In this document: one piece after another, positions 9,064-18,319 of the stretch
Layout: every line of letters starts with the position of its first letter
Numbering within the stretch: the first letter of the stretch is position 1
Origin: Clostridia bacterium
GTDB taxonomy: Bacteria; Bacillota; Clostridia; TANB77; CAG-508
Assembly (NCBI GenBank): GCA_017510825.1
Contig: JAFWMA010000016.1
Location: 117,352 to 181,351 of the forward strand
DNA: 64,000 nucleotides
Direction: 5' to 3'
The notes under the pieces: generated by a model
The model's input: only the letters and a program-made list of their open reading frames with translations
The model's database searches: none
Told to the model about the DNA's origin: nothing
Translations under genes and position numbers: made by a program

Positions 9064-10122
9064 ATGAAAAAAATTGGAATTGTAACTATTATAGATAATG
9101 ATAATTATGGCAATAGGTTACAAAACTATGCAGTACAAGAAATTTTAAAAAAATATGGTTATAATACAATCACATTATTAAATCAAAATTGTACAAATAA
9201 TAGATTTTTATTTATATTTAGAATTTTAAGAAAAAGCTTTTTTGAAAAAAATAAAAAACACATTAATCAAAATAGAAAAAAAAATTTTGACAATTTCAAT
9301 AAAAACATCATTTTTTCTAAAAAAAAGATATTACCATTTTTTATGCCTAAAGGATATGAGTATTTTATTACAGGTTCAGACCAAGTATGGAATCCATATA
9401 TGGGTAGAATGAGAGATATAGATTTATTAGCTTTTGCTCCTAAAGAAAAGAGAATATCAATATCTGCAAGTTTTGGAGTTGATTTTATAAATAAAAAATA
9501 TCAGAAAAAGCTAAAAAGAGAATTAAAAAAATTTAAATCTATTTCTGTAAGAGAAAAAGAAGGAAAAAAAATAATAAATACAGTTTTAAAAAACAAAAAG
9601 GTTGATGTGTTAATAGATCCAACAATGATGCTAACCAAAGATGATTGGAATTTGGTTATAAAAAAACCAAGAAAAATGAATACAAATAAATATATAATTA
9701 ATTATTTTCTTGGAAACATATCAGAAAACAAAATGAATTATATCCAGCAAATTGCTACAGAAAATAATTGTGAAATAATAAATATACTAGATCCAAAAAG
9801 CCAATATTACGAATGTGGACCAAGCGAATTTTTATATTTAGAAAAAAATGCATTTTTGATATGTACAGATTCATTTCATGCATCTGTATTTGCTATAATA
9901 TTCGATAGGCCATTTATCATTTTTGAGAGAGAAAGCAAAAACAACAAGATGAATTCAAGAATTAAAACACTTTTATCAAAGTTTCAATTAAAAGATAGAG
10001 AATATAATGATAAAGTTAGTAAAGATAATTATTTAAAACACAATTACAGTTTTTCATATAAAATACTAGAGGACGAAAGAAAAAAAGTAAAGAAGTTTTT
10101 AAATAAAGCACTAAATACATAG
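9064..10122 (+). CDS. polysaccharide pyruvyl transferase family protein
   Basis: The 352-residue protein begins IGIVTIIDNDNYGNRLQNYA and contains ITGSDQVWNP near residue 103 and a C-terminal CTDSFHASVFAI block. These are the hallmarks of the CsaB-like pyruvyl transferase family, which puts ketal-pyruvate on polysaccharide sugars using phosphoenolpyruvate. In exopolysaccharide loci these proteins often occur next to FrhB-like iron-sulfur proteins; one is present here four genes downstream (13576). AGAAAGGG is the ribosome binding site. Confidence 0.83.
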   Translation: MKKIGIVTIIDNDNYGNRLQNYAVQEILKKYGYNTITLLNQNCTNNRFLFIFRILRKSFFEKNKKHINQNRKKNFDNFNKNIIFSKKKILPFFMPKGYEYFITGSDQVWNPYMGRMRDIDLLAFAPKEKRISISASFGVDFINKKYQKKLKRELKKFKSISVREKEGKKIINTVLKNKKVDVLIDPTMMLTKDDWNLVIKKPRKMNTNKYIINYFLGNISENKMNYIQQIATENNCEIINILDPKSQYYECGPSEFLYLEKNAFLICTDSFHASVFAIIFDRPFIIFERESKNNKMNSRIKTLLSKFQLKDREYNDKVSKDNYLKHNYSFSYKILEDERKKVKKFLNKALNT

Positions 10123-10192
10123 AAAAAAGATTTATTTATTAATAGGTTAGAAAGATTTACTGTTTATGAATTTAATGTTATGAGGAGAATAT

Positions 10193-10732
10193 ATGATAAA
10201 GAAACTAATAGGGATAATAAGAATAATTATTATAAAAATAAAATATTTAGGAAAATTTAAAATTTTAGGAAAAATATATAATAATTATATTTCACAATTT
10301 AGCAATATAAATATTATTGATGGAAAAATTAAAATAGATGATAAAATATATATGAAAAAAGGAAGTAGAATTGGGGTAAATAAAGGAGGAAAAATTCACA
10401 TTAAATCTTGCTATATGAACAATAATGTATTATGTATTTCAATGGGAAATATACAGATAGGAAAAAATGTTTCAATTGGACCAAACACAGTAATTTATGA
10501 CCATGACCACGCTTTTAACGAAAATGGAAAAATAGATAATGAATATAAAATTGGAAGTGTTGTTATTGAAGATAATGTGTGGATTGGAGCTGGTGTAATA
10601 ATATTGCGTAATACAACAATTGGTAAAAACTGCATAATTGGTGCTGGAACGATAGTGAAAGGAAATATACCAAATAATACTATAGTAACAACAAACAGAG
10701 AAATAAATATAAAGAAACTTGTGAAAAAATAA
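10193..10732 (+). CDS. hexapeptide-repeat (LbH) acyltransferase
   Basis: The 179-residue protein has a left-handed beta-helix built of isoleucine- and valine-rich hexapeptides. Clear turns include IGKNVSIGPNTVI and VWIGAGVIILRNTTIGKNCIIGA. The active-site histidine stretch DHDHAF lies near residue 104. The family comprises serine/sugar O-acetyltransferases of the CysE/Maa type. In this setting it most likely acetylates a sugar or repeat unit. AGGAGA precedes the start. Confidence 0.8.
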   Translation: MIKKLIGIIRIIIIKIKYLGKFKILGKIYNNYISQFSNINIIDGKIKIDDKIYMKKGSRIGVNKGGKIHIKSCYMNNNVLCISMGNIQIGKNVSIGPNTVIYDHDHAFNENGKIDNEYKIGSVVIEDNVWIGAGVIILRNTTIGKNCIIGAGTIVKGNIPNNTIVTTNREINIKKLVKK

Positions 10733-10825
10733 TTATTTATATATAACAATATAGTTTATTGAAAATCGAAAGAGAAAAGCCAAGAGCTTTATAAAAAAAC
10801 AATTTAATTAAAAGGAGTACAAAAA

Positions 10826-12355
10826 ATGAATGATAGTAAACAAAGAAAAACAGGAGCTATACTATCATATGTTTCGATTATTGTTAACACGCTAATACAA
10901 CTACTGTATACACCACTTCTAATAAGAATGCTTGGGCAAAGTGAATATGGACTTTATTCACTTGCAAATTCAATAATTGGCTATTTAACAGTATTAGATC
11001 TAGGATTTGGAAATGCAATAATTGTATATACAGCTAAATATAGAGCAAAAAAAGATAAAGAATCAGAACAAAAACTGCATGGAATGTTTAAAATAGTTTT
11101 TTATGTAATTGGAATAATAGCAGTAATATTAGGTCTAATATTATATTTAAATGTAAACTTGTTCTTTAAGCAAACTATGACAGATGTAGAGCTAAATAAA
11201 GCCAGAATAATGATGTTGATTTTAACATTCAATTTAGGAATAACTTTTTCATTTAGTATATATTCATCAATAATAAGTGCATACGAAAAATTTACTTTTC
11301 AAAAAATTATTGCAATCTCTAGTACCATAATGAAACCTTTAATAATGATACCATTATTATTTTTAGGAATGAAATCAATAACAATGACACTAGTAATAAC
11401 CTTTGCTAATGTTTTTGTAGTAACATCAAACTACTTGTTTTGCAAAAAGAAACTTAAGGTAAATATAAAATTTAATGGATTTGATAAAGCTCTGTTTAAA
11501 ACAATTTTAGGATACTCAATATGGATTTTCATAGGAGTTATTGTAGACAAAGTAAACTGGTCAGTTGATAATTTTATTCTTGGATCCGTATCAGGAACAG
11601 TAGCAGTATCCATATACTCACTTGCAACTACACTAAATCAATTATTTATTAATTTGTCAAATGCAGCGAGCAGTGTTTTACTACCTAAAATGTCAAAAAT
11701 GATTGCGAAAAATGCATCACCTGATAAAATAACTAAAGAATTTGTAAAAATTGGTAGACTACAACATTTAATAATTTTTCTGATGGTTAGCGGTTTTATT
11801 ATTATAGGAAAAGAGTTTTTTCAGATATGGGCAGGAGAAGGATATGAAGATTCATATTATACAGGACTTCTACTAATAATTCCAGTTTGCGTTCCGTTGA
11901 TACAGAATTTAGGAATAAGCATTAGACAAGCAATGAATAAACATAGATTTTCATCTATAGTAAGAATGTGTGTGGCTATTTTAAATTTAATTATATCAAT
12001 ACCTTTAGCCAAAGCATATGGTGCAATAGGAGCTGCTGCAGGTACTTGCATAGGATTAACAATATCTACTATTATACAAAATTTTTACTATCATTTGGCA
12101 ATAAAACTAGATATCATTTATTTTTGGAAAACAATTATAAAGATGAGTATCCCATTTATTATACCATGGGTAATCACGATTACTTTCAAAAATTTTATAG
12201 TATTAGATGGGATATTATCATTAATACTATATGGAGGAATATTTACAGCAACCTATTGTTTTACAGCATATTTTTTAAGTATGAACGAATATGAAAAAAA
12301 TATAATAAAGAAACCTATAATCAAAATTACAAAAATAATAAGGAGAAAAAAATGA
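10826..12355 (+). CDS. oligosaccharide flippase (Wzx, MOP superfamily)
   Basis: The 509-residue protein has about 12-14 membrane spans and the polysaccharide transporter signature: an N-terminal GAILSYVSIIVNTLIQLLYTP segment and GQSEYGLYSLANSIIGYLT. It would flip lipid-linked repeat units to the outer membrane face. A strong AAAGGAG ribosome binding site precedes the start. Its TGA stop overlaps the ATG of the next gene (ATGA), so the two are translationally coupled. Confidence 0.88.
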   Translation: MNDSKQRKTGAILSYVSIIVNTLIQLLYTPLLIRMLGQSEYGLYSLANSIIGYLTVLDLGFGNAIIVYTAKYRAKKDKESEQKLHGMFKIVFYVIGIIAVILGLILYLNVNLFFKQTMTDVELNKARIMMLILTFNLGITFSFSIYSSIISAYEKFTFQKIIAISSTIMKPLIMIPLLFLGMKSITMTLVITFANVFVVTSNYLFCKKKLKVNIKFNGFDKALFKTILGYSIWIFIGVIVDKVNWSVDNFILGSVSGTVAVSIYSLATTLNQLFINLSNAASSVLLPKMSKMIAKNASPDKITKEFVKIGRLQHLIIFLMVSGFIIIGKEFFQIWAGEGYEDSYYTGLLLIIPVCVPLIQNLGISIRQAMNKHRFSSIVRMCVAILNLIISIPLAKAYGAIGAAAGTCIGLTISTIIQNFYYHLAIKLDIIYFWKTIIKMSIPFIIPWVITITFKNFIVLDGILSLILYGGIFTATYCFTAYFLSMNEYEKNIIKKPIIKITKIIRRKK

Positions 12356-13548
12356 TTAGAATAGGCAAACCATATATTGAAACAAAAAATAAGAAAGCTA
12401 AATGTAAATGTGATTTGTTTTTTAACAACAATAAAAAAACTTTATGGTTTGAAGTTGATGAAAAATACTCTAAATACTTATGTATAGAAAGAGGAGATGC
12501 ATACCTAATAGGAATATTACATTATGCAATGGAGAAAAACGAAGATATACTTGTAGATATTCCAATTACAGAGGATTTACTATATAATATTAGAAACATA
12601 CTAGTTCCTAGCTTATCAAAATATGCAAAGTCTTTAAACAATATTAAAATTACTGCCAAAACTGCAAAACCGCTTATGTTAGGGAGTTCTATTGGTACAG
12701 GGTGTTCATGTGGAGTAGACTCCTTTTCAGCAATTTATAATCATATTAATTCAGAATATCCGGGATTAGATCTTACACATCTTTGTATTAATAATGTTGG
12801 AGCATTTAATGAATCATATAGTAAATATGGAGTTGAAAAGGTAAAAAAAGAAAGATACGAAAAAACTGATGAGGTTGCACAATACTTAAATCTAGACTTA
12901 ATAAAAACAGACTCAAATTACCAAGAAGTAATTAAAGAAAACCATTATAGAACCCATACATATTCAAGTGTTTTTGCAATTTACATTTTACAAAAACTTT
13001 GGAAAGTTTATTACTATGCTTCATCAGGATACGATTATTCACATTTTAATCTAATTGATAATGATAAACATGCAAGTGGATATTATGAGCTTTTATCACT
13101 TCAATGCTTTAGTATACCGGGACTAAAGATATATTCAGAAGGAGGAGAAAAAACTAGACTTGATAAAACCAGTGAAATAGCAGAATTTAATGCCGCTCAA
13201 AAGTATCTACATGTCTGTTTAAACAAATCAACTAATTGCAATATTTGCTCAAAATGCAAAAGAACACTAGTGACGCTAGATTTGCTAAATAAACTAGATA
13301 ACTTTAAAGAGGTTTTTGACATAGAATACTACAAAAAAAATAGACTTATGTACTACAAATGGTTATACAAACAACATCTAAAAAATGACTCAATGATTGA
13401 ACCAGTATATCAATTACTAAAATTATCAAAAAATGAAATAAAACGAGAATTATTGTTATATAAACCTTTTATATTTACCAAAGTGAAAAGTTATGATTTA
13501 ATGAAAAAAGTATTACCTAATTCTATAAAAACTAAAATAAAAAAATGA
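12352..13548 (+). CDS. PP-loop-like protein with C-terminal cysteine cluster, function unknown
   Basis: This 398-residue protein is not one I can name. It carries GTGCSCGVDSFSAI near residue 117, which resembles the SGGxDS pyrophosphate-binding loop of PP-loop ATP pyrophosphatases. A cysteine cluster CNICSKCKRT lies near residue 299. The middle holds several histidines and aromatic residues (YYASSGYDYSHF). PP-loop enzymes adenylate a substrate before thiolation, amidation or ligation. Its overlap with the flippase and its position next to an FrhB-like iron-sulfur protein suggest a modification step in the polysaccharide pathway. That role is inference; the PP-loop itself is moderately supported. 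Confidence 0.6.
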   Translation: MIRIGKPYIETKNKKAKCKCDLFFNNNKKTLWFEVDEKYSKYLCIERGDAYLIGILHYAMEKNEDILVDIPITEDLLYNIRNILVPSLSKYAKSLNNIKITAKTAKPLMLGSSIGTGCSCGVDSFSAIYNHINSEYPGLDLTHLCINNVGAFNESYSKYGVEKVKKERYEKTDEVAQYLNLDLIKTDSNYQEVIKENHYRTHTYSSVFAIYILQKLWKVYYYASSGYDYSHFNLIDNDKHASGYYELLSLQCFSIPGLKIYSEGGEKTRLDKTSEIAEFNAAQKYLHVCLNKSTNCNICSKCKRTLVTLDLLNKLDNFKEVFDIEYYKKNRLMYYKWLYKQHLKNDSMIEPVYQLLKLSKNEIKRELLLYKPFIFTKVKSYDLMKKVLPNSIKTKIKK

Positions 13549-13575
13549 AAGCAACAATTTTAAGGAGCTTTAATT

Positions 13576-14727
13576 ATGGATTTTGTAATAGATGAATCGA
13601 AATGTACAGGCTGTACAGCATGTATGAATATTTGCCCTAAAAAAGCAATTTTAATGGATACAAACAAAGAAGGATTTAAATATCCGGTTGTAAATAACAA
13701 AAAATGTATAAATTGCGGATTATGTAAAAAAATATGTCCAGTATTAAAAGAAAATTATTTAGATGCTTTAAACAAATGCTATGTAGGTTTTAATAAGGAA
13801 ATTTCAGAACTAATAAATTCTTCTTCAGGGGCTATATTCCCCATAATAGCAAATTACATTCTTGAAGAAAATGGTGTTATTATAGGTGCAACATTTAATG
13901 AAAAAAAACAATTGAAACATATAGCAGTAACTAATAAAGAAAATTTATATAAATTAAAAGGCTCTAAATACCTACAAAGTGATTTGAATGATATATTTAT
14001 GTATATAAAATACAATATTGAAAAAAATAAAATTCTATTTGTTGGAACACCTTGTCAAGTAGCTGGATTAAAAGCATTTTTAAAAAATGACTATCATAAT
14101 TTATTATGCATAGATTTTATTTGTCACGGAGTTCCATCTCCTAAGCTATTTGAAAAATATATTAAAGAACTAGAACACAAATATAATGATAAAATAATTA
14201 ACTATAATTTTAGAGATAAAAAAACAGGATGGAGCAATTATTCTAATACTGCAATTTTTAAAAAAAGAAAGATTTCTCAAATATATAAAGAAAATGAATA
14301 TATGAGGTTATTTTTGTCAGATATAGCATTAAGAAAAAGTTGTTATAATTGTAAATTTAAATTAGGAAATAAGCATTCAGACATAACTTTAGGCGATTTT
14401 TGGGGAGTAAAAAAATATCATCCTGAAATATATAATGAGAAAGGTGTATCAGCTATTATTTTAAATACAAAAAGAGGAGAAGGAATTTTCGAAAAAATAA
14501 AGAATAATTTAATATATAAGGAATGTGAATTAAATGAAATTATTGATGGAAATCCATCTTTAATTAACTCTAGCAAAGATAATAAAATGAGGGATGAATT
14601 TTTTTTAGAAATGAAAGAAAAAACTATTCAAGAACTTTCAAAACAATATCTACCAAAAACAAATTCAATAAAAAAAGGCATCACCAAAATAAAAAACAAA
14701 ATAAAAACAAAATGTAGATTGATATAA
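13576..14727 (+). CDS. FrhB-like coenzyme F420 hydrogenase/dehydrogenase beta-subunit family protein
   Basis: The 383-residue protein starts with two ferredoxin-type clusters, CTGCTACMNICP and CINCGLCKKICP (residues 9-54). It continues with the F420_hydrog beta-subunit domains, including VGTPCQVAGLKAF and CIDFICHGVPS, and a later CYNCKFK. Proteins of this family in Gram-positive exopolysaccharide loci frequently accompany pyruvyl transferases. Their precise reaction is unsettled, and F420 itself need not be used. AAGGAG precedes the start. It follows the PP-loop protein by 27 bp, so the two are probably co-transcribed. Confidence 0.8.
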   Translation: MDFVIDESKCTGCTACMNICPKKAILMDTNKEGFKYPVVNNKKCINCGLCKKICPVLKENYLDALNKCYVGFNKEISELINSSSGAIFPIIANYILEENGVIIGATFNEKKQLKHIAVTNKENLYKLKGSKYLQSDLNDIFMYIKYNIEKNKILFVGTPCQVAGLKAFLKNDYHNLLCIDFICHGVPSPKLFEKYIKELEHKYNDKIINYNFRDKKTGWSNYSNTAIFKKRKISQIYKENEYMRLFLSDIALRKSCYNCKFKLGNKHSDITLGDFWGVKKYHPEIYNEKGVSAIILNTKRGEGIFEKIKNNLIYKECELNEIIDGNPSLINSSKDNKMRDEFFLEMKEKTIQELSKQYLPKTNSIKKGITKIKNKIKTKCRLI

Positions 14728-14750
14728 TCAAAAAGGATAAAGGAAAAAAT

Positions 14751-17700
14751 ATGAGAAGAACACATAAATATCGAAAATATATAATTATAATGATTTTATT
14801 TTTTTTAATCATGATTTTAATTTTTATTTCTTATAAAAAAAAGGTGCAACAATACACAGCAAATCATAAAGAATTTAAATTAAATAGTTTAACTACTAAG
14901 GTTAGTATCAACGATGTTGAAGTAGATAATTATAATATGATTATAAAATATAACAATATATGGTTGCCAATGAACGAAATATTTAATAAATTATTTCCAA
15001 GACAATACAAAACCAACATCACACAAGTAATTCAAACTAAAACAATGGAGATTGACATTGACTATGACAATAATAAAATCACAATTCCAAATTACACAAC
15101 ATACAATAATCAAAAAATGGACAATTCAATTATTATTGAAATAGAAGAATTCAATAATAAAAAATATATTCCTTTATATTTTATTAGTAATCTTGATGAA
15201 ATAAACATAAAACTAGATGGAACAGAAATATATGAAAATGAAAACTATATTAATAGTATTTCAGCTATTAAAGAAAATGCAGAAAATCATAGTATTGAAA
15301 TAATGTTCTGCGAAGAAAAAAATATTGAGGAAAACTACTTTGGCCAATCAATGGGATCTTTATGGAGAGAAGAAGCTTTAAAAAGAATTGAAAAATATAA
15401 AAAAAATGATATAAAAATAATCACTTTTAACCAAGACAAAATAATGTATGACAATGCACAGATTAATTTAAAAATTTTAAATAATGATTTTAAATTTGGT
15501 ACTTCATTAACTGGTTCTACAACATCAGGATATTATAAATGGATAACAACAGATTTATTTAATACTATAGGTGCAGAAAATGCTTTTAAGTGGGGATTTA
15601 CAACAAAAAATGGCTATACTTGTGCAAGTGAAATTAATCAATATGGTTTGAAAAAAAATATGAATGTTAGAGGACACTGCTTGTGGTGGGATTACATTTG
15701 CTCAGAAGAACTTAATAATATTGTTGGAAATTTAGAAGAATGTAATGAAGGCACTATGGCTTTTATATATAAGAATTACAATGAAGGAAATATTACTTTA
15801 GAAAAAGCAGAAGAATTATCTCTGAAATTACAAGATGAATTTGAAAAGATAGTATTAAACCACATTGAAGAAGAAGTAAAAAAATTTCCTAATATTAATG
15901 AATGGGATGTAGTAAATGAGATATTATCTACACAATATTTTAAAAAGTTTTTATATGACAGAGACTTTTTAAACGACAATACCTTTTTATCTGTTACTAA
16001 AATCGGTAGCTCATCAGATTATACAGATAATGAAAATTACTATAAATTCATTGCTAAGTGTTTTGATAAAGTCAGAGAGTTAAAAGAAAATTGTAAATTG
16101 GTATTAAATGATAACACCATTCATGCAAAGATTGAGGGAATAAACATAGACAATGATATAAGAGTCATAAATAACATAAAAAAACATACTGATAACTTAA
16201 ATGCTTTAGGAATTGAATATCATGTTGGAAATAGATATTATTATTCACCTCTGAGTTACTACAACAATTTAAATAGTATCTTGCCTAAAATTGACATTAG
16301 TGATATTGTTATCACAGAATATGATAATTACAATTCTAGTAAACTAGGCAAGTACACACAAGAAGAGAATCAAATAAGAGCCGATTACCTAAGAGACACC
16401 TTAATAATGGCATACAGTAATCCAAACATTAGCGAATTTTGTTTTTGGGTATATAATGGATCAAACTTTTGTAATGAAGAACGCCAAGCATACATAGATA
16501 CTGTTAATCCATGGTTAAATTATACCGAAACTGGTACAAGTAATGAAAATGGATACCAAACCAGACTATACAAAGGAGATTACACTGTTACAGTAACACT
16601 ACCAAACGGTAAATCAAAAACAGCTGAATTCAAAGTTGGAGATAACAATAGCAACACAGTCGAAGTTGTTTTTGAAAGTGAATTAGAAAGAATAGAAGTT
16701 TCAAAACTACCAGACAAAACAAAATACTATCAAGATGACATCATAAATCTAGATGGAGGAAAAATTACTGCCTTCTATGATGACGGTACATCACAAGAAA
16801 TTGATTTAAATTCTAATGAAGTATTAGCAACTGGATTTGATAAAACAAAAATAGGAAAACAAACAATAACTATATCTTATAAAAACAAAAATACAAGTTT
16901 TGAAATTGAAATGAAAGAAGACATTACAGAAGATATAACAAACATAATTACAAATATCAACAATAAAACAAAAACAGTTTATGAAAATTACCAAACAATA
17001 TTCTCAAATCCAAAAATTCAACAAAAATATACAAAATTAATAAATGATAATAATGAAATTATAACTAACATATATGGAATAGATAAAAACACAATAACTA
17101 ACCTAATAAATAATAACTATATTTTATCTTGCACTATTATCCAAAATATGAACAGTTCAAACCAAACAGACTCTTTAAACATTATTGAAAATATAATAAT
17201 CATATTAGACGACTACAAAAGATTATTAGAGTATTATATAGAAAATGATGAACTTTCAGCAGAAACAGTTAAAAACATTTTGAATGATATTATTTCAAAA
17301 TATAATGCTAATACAAACATAGATATAAGTAATGCAACTGCGCTAATTGAACAAAGTAAAGATTTATATAATAACGATATTAGAACAGATGATATATTAA
17401 CCAACTACTATAATAAGATTAAAATTACAAAAATATGTGGAATCGCTTCTCAATTAATTGATTATGATATTAATCAATATAACAATAGTAACAATAATAC
17501 AAATCAAAATGACCAAGAAAGCACAAATATAATTCAAAATTCAATCAACAATAACACTCAAACTAATTTAAACGAAATACCTAACACTTCACAAACATCA
17601 AATAGTACTTCACAAAACCAAATTGAACCAGAACAACAAAAGGAAAATATTAGAAGCGGAGTATATAGAATTGAAAATAACTACATAAAAAATACAACAA

Positions 17701-18029
17701 AAAACACAACTCCAAATTCTTTACTTAATAATTTAGGACTAAGTAATTCATTCTTAGTTTATAGAGGAGAACATATTCTTACAAATACATTTGCAATAGC
17801 AACAGGCGACATACTAAAATACTATGATAACAATTACACATTAGTGGTTTTAGGAGATATCAATCAAGATTCATGGGTCAATGTTCGAGATCTAGTAAGA
17901 TTTAGAAATGTGATATTAGGTTCAGAACAACTTAATCAAGCAGAAAACTATGCGGCAGACATTACCCAGGACAATAAAGTAAATTTATCTGACTTAGTTA
18001 GTATGAGAAATTTAATATTAAGTGATTAA
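14751..18029 (+). CDS. secreted GH10 glycoside hydrolase with C-terminal dockerin
   Basis: The 1092-residue protein starts with a basic region and one hydrophobic segment (signal peptide or anchor, residues 10-28). An N-terminal beta-rich region follows (about 40-175). A GH10 barrel occupies about 195-600 with RGHCLWWD, the acid/base glutamate E390 in WDVVNE and the nucleophile E523 in ITEYDNY. An Ig-like domain (about 640-725) and an Asn/Gln-rich low-complexity stretch come next. At about 1035-1092 are two dockerin repeats, GDINQDSWVNVRDL and ADITQDNKVNLSDL, with calcium-loop aspartates and asparagines. GH10 enzymes are usually endo-xylanases. Its place at the end of an exopolysaccharide operon suggests trimming or release of the polysaccharide, but that is inference. 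A cohesin-like protein is encoded next. Confidence 0.85.
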   Translation: MRRTHKYRKYIIIMILFFLIMILIFISYKKKVQQYTANHKEFKLNSLTTKVSINDVEVDNYNMIIKYNNIWLPMNEIFNKLFPRQYKTNITQVIQTKTMEIDIDYDNNKITIPNYTTYNNQKMDNSIIIEIEEFNNKKYIPLYFISNLDEINIKLDGTEIYENENYINSISAIKENAENHSIEIMFCEEKNIEENYFGQSMGSLWREEALKRIEKYKKNDIKIITFNQDKIMYDNAQINLKILNNDFKFGTSLTGSTTSGYYKWITTDLFNTIGAENAFKWGFTTKNGYTCASEINQYGLKKNMNVRGHCLWWDYICSEELNNIVGNLEECNEGTMAFIYKNYNEGNITLEKAEELSLKLQDEFEKIVLNHIEEEVKKFPNINEWDVVNEILSTQYFKKFLYDRDFLNDNTFLSVTKIGSSSDYTDNENYYKFIAKCFDKVRELKENCKLVLNDNTIHAKIEGINIDNDIRVINNIKKHTDNLNALGIEYHVGNRYYYSPLSYYNNLNSILPKIDISDIVITEYDNYNSSKLGKYTQEENQIRADYLRDTLIMAYSNPNISEFCFWVYNGSNFCNEERQAYIDTVNPWLNYTETGTSNENGYQTRLYKGDYTVTVTLPNGKSKTAEFKVGDNNSNTVEVVFESELERIEVSKLPDKTKYYQDDIINLDGGKITAFYDDGTSQEIDLNSNEVLATGFDKTKIGKQTITISYKNKNTSFEIEMKEDITEDITNIITNINNKTKTVYENYQTIFSNPKIQQKYTKLINDNNEIITNIYGIDKNTITNLINNNYILSCTIIQNMNSSNQTDSLNIIENIIIILDDYKRLLEYYIENDELSAETVKNILNDIISKYNANTNIDISNATALIEQSKDLYNNDIRTDDILTNYYNKIKITKICGIASQLIDYDINQYNNSNNNTNQNDQESTNIIQNSINNNTQTNLNEIPNTSQTSNSTSQNQIEPEQQKENIRSGVYRIENNYIKNTTKNTTPNSLLNNLGLSNSFLVYRGEHILTNTFAIATGDILKYYDNNYTLVVLGDINQDSWVNVRDLVRFRNVILGSEQLNQAENYAADITQDNKVNLSDLVSMRNLILSD

Positions 18030-18035
18030 AAAATA

Positions 18036-18059
18036 AAAAGCTCCTAAATAGGGGCTTTT
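18036..18059 (+). terminator. terminator of the long exopolysaccharide operon
   Basis: AAAAGCTCCT (18036-18045) pairs with AGGGGCTTTT (18050-18059) around a 4-base loop, 6 bases after the GH10 stop codon. Confidence 0.75.
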
Positions 18060-18154
18060 AAAAAAACAATAAATATATACACTGAAATCAAAACAACCAT
18101 GATCAATTACTACTAATTATTATATACAAATAAGAACAAAGTATTTTATTTTTT

Positions 18155-18216
18155 AAAAGTTACAATTCACAGCTAAGCTAAATGCGGACTTGATTTAACC
18201 GTGAATTATAACTTTT
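18155..18216 (+). repeat. short inverted-repeat element, family of 1502-1634
   Basis: The arm 18155-18170 (AAAAGTTACAATTCAC) pairs with 18201-18216 with one mismatch. The inner part continues to pair with G-T pairs. The 3' half, starting TGCGGACTT at 18183, matches 32012-32041 at 26 of 30 positions. No gene lies in the 18030-18319 gap, which otherwise holds a terminator and a promoter. Confidence 0.65.
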
Positions 18217-18253
18217 AACGGAAAAAACTTTTGTCATTTTTTATTTATTTTAC

Positions 18254-18282
18254 TTGACATTAATGTGAAAGTATAAGATAAT
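18254..18282 (+). promoter_or_regulatory. sigma-A-type promoter of the cohesin-Wzz-kinase-phosphatase operon
   Basis: TTGACA (18254-18259), 17 bp, GATAAT (18277-18282), 37 bp before the cohesin-like gene. The following four genes are closely spaced and would be co-transcribed. Confidence 0.65.
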
Positions 18283-18319
18283 AGTATAGGATATTTTTTA
18301 CGAATGAGAGTGATAGTTT

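Noticed and set aside
11968..12294. 108-residue plus-strand ORF inside the flippase gene
   Set aside because: Out-of-frame shadow of the intact flippase; no ribosome binding site.
14751..18029. A classical cellulosome locus
   Set aside because: Only one dockerin enzyme is present here, the cohesin proteins have single domains, and no scaffoldin, carbohydrate-binding module or cluster of plant-wall hydrolases is visible; the context is exopolysaccharide synthesis.
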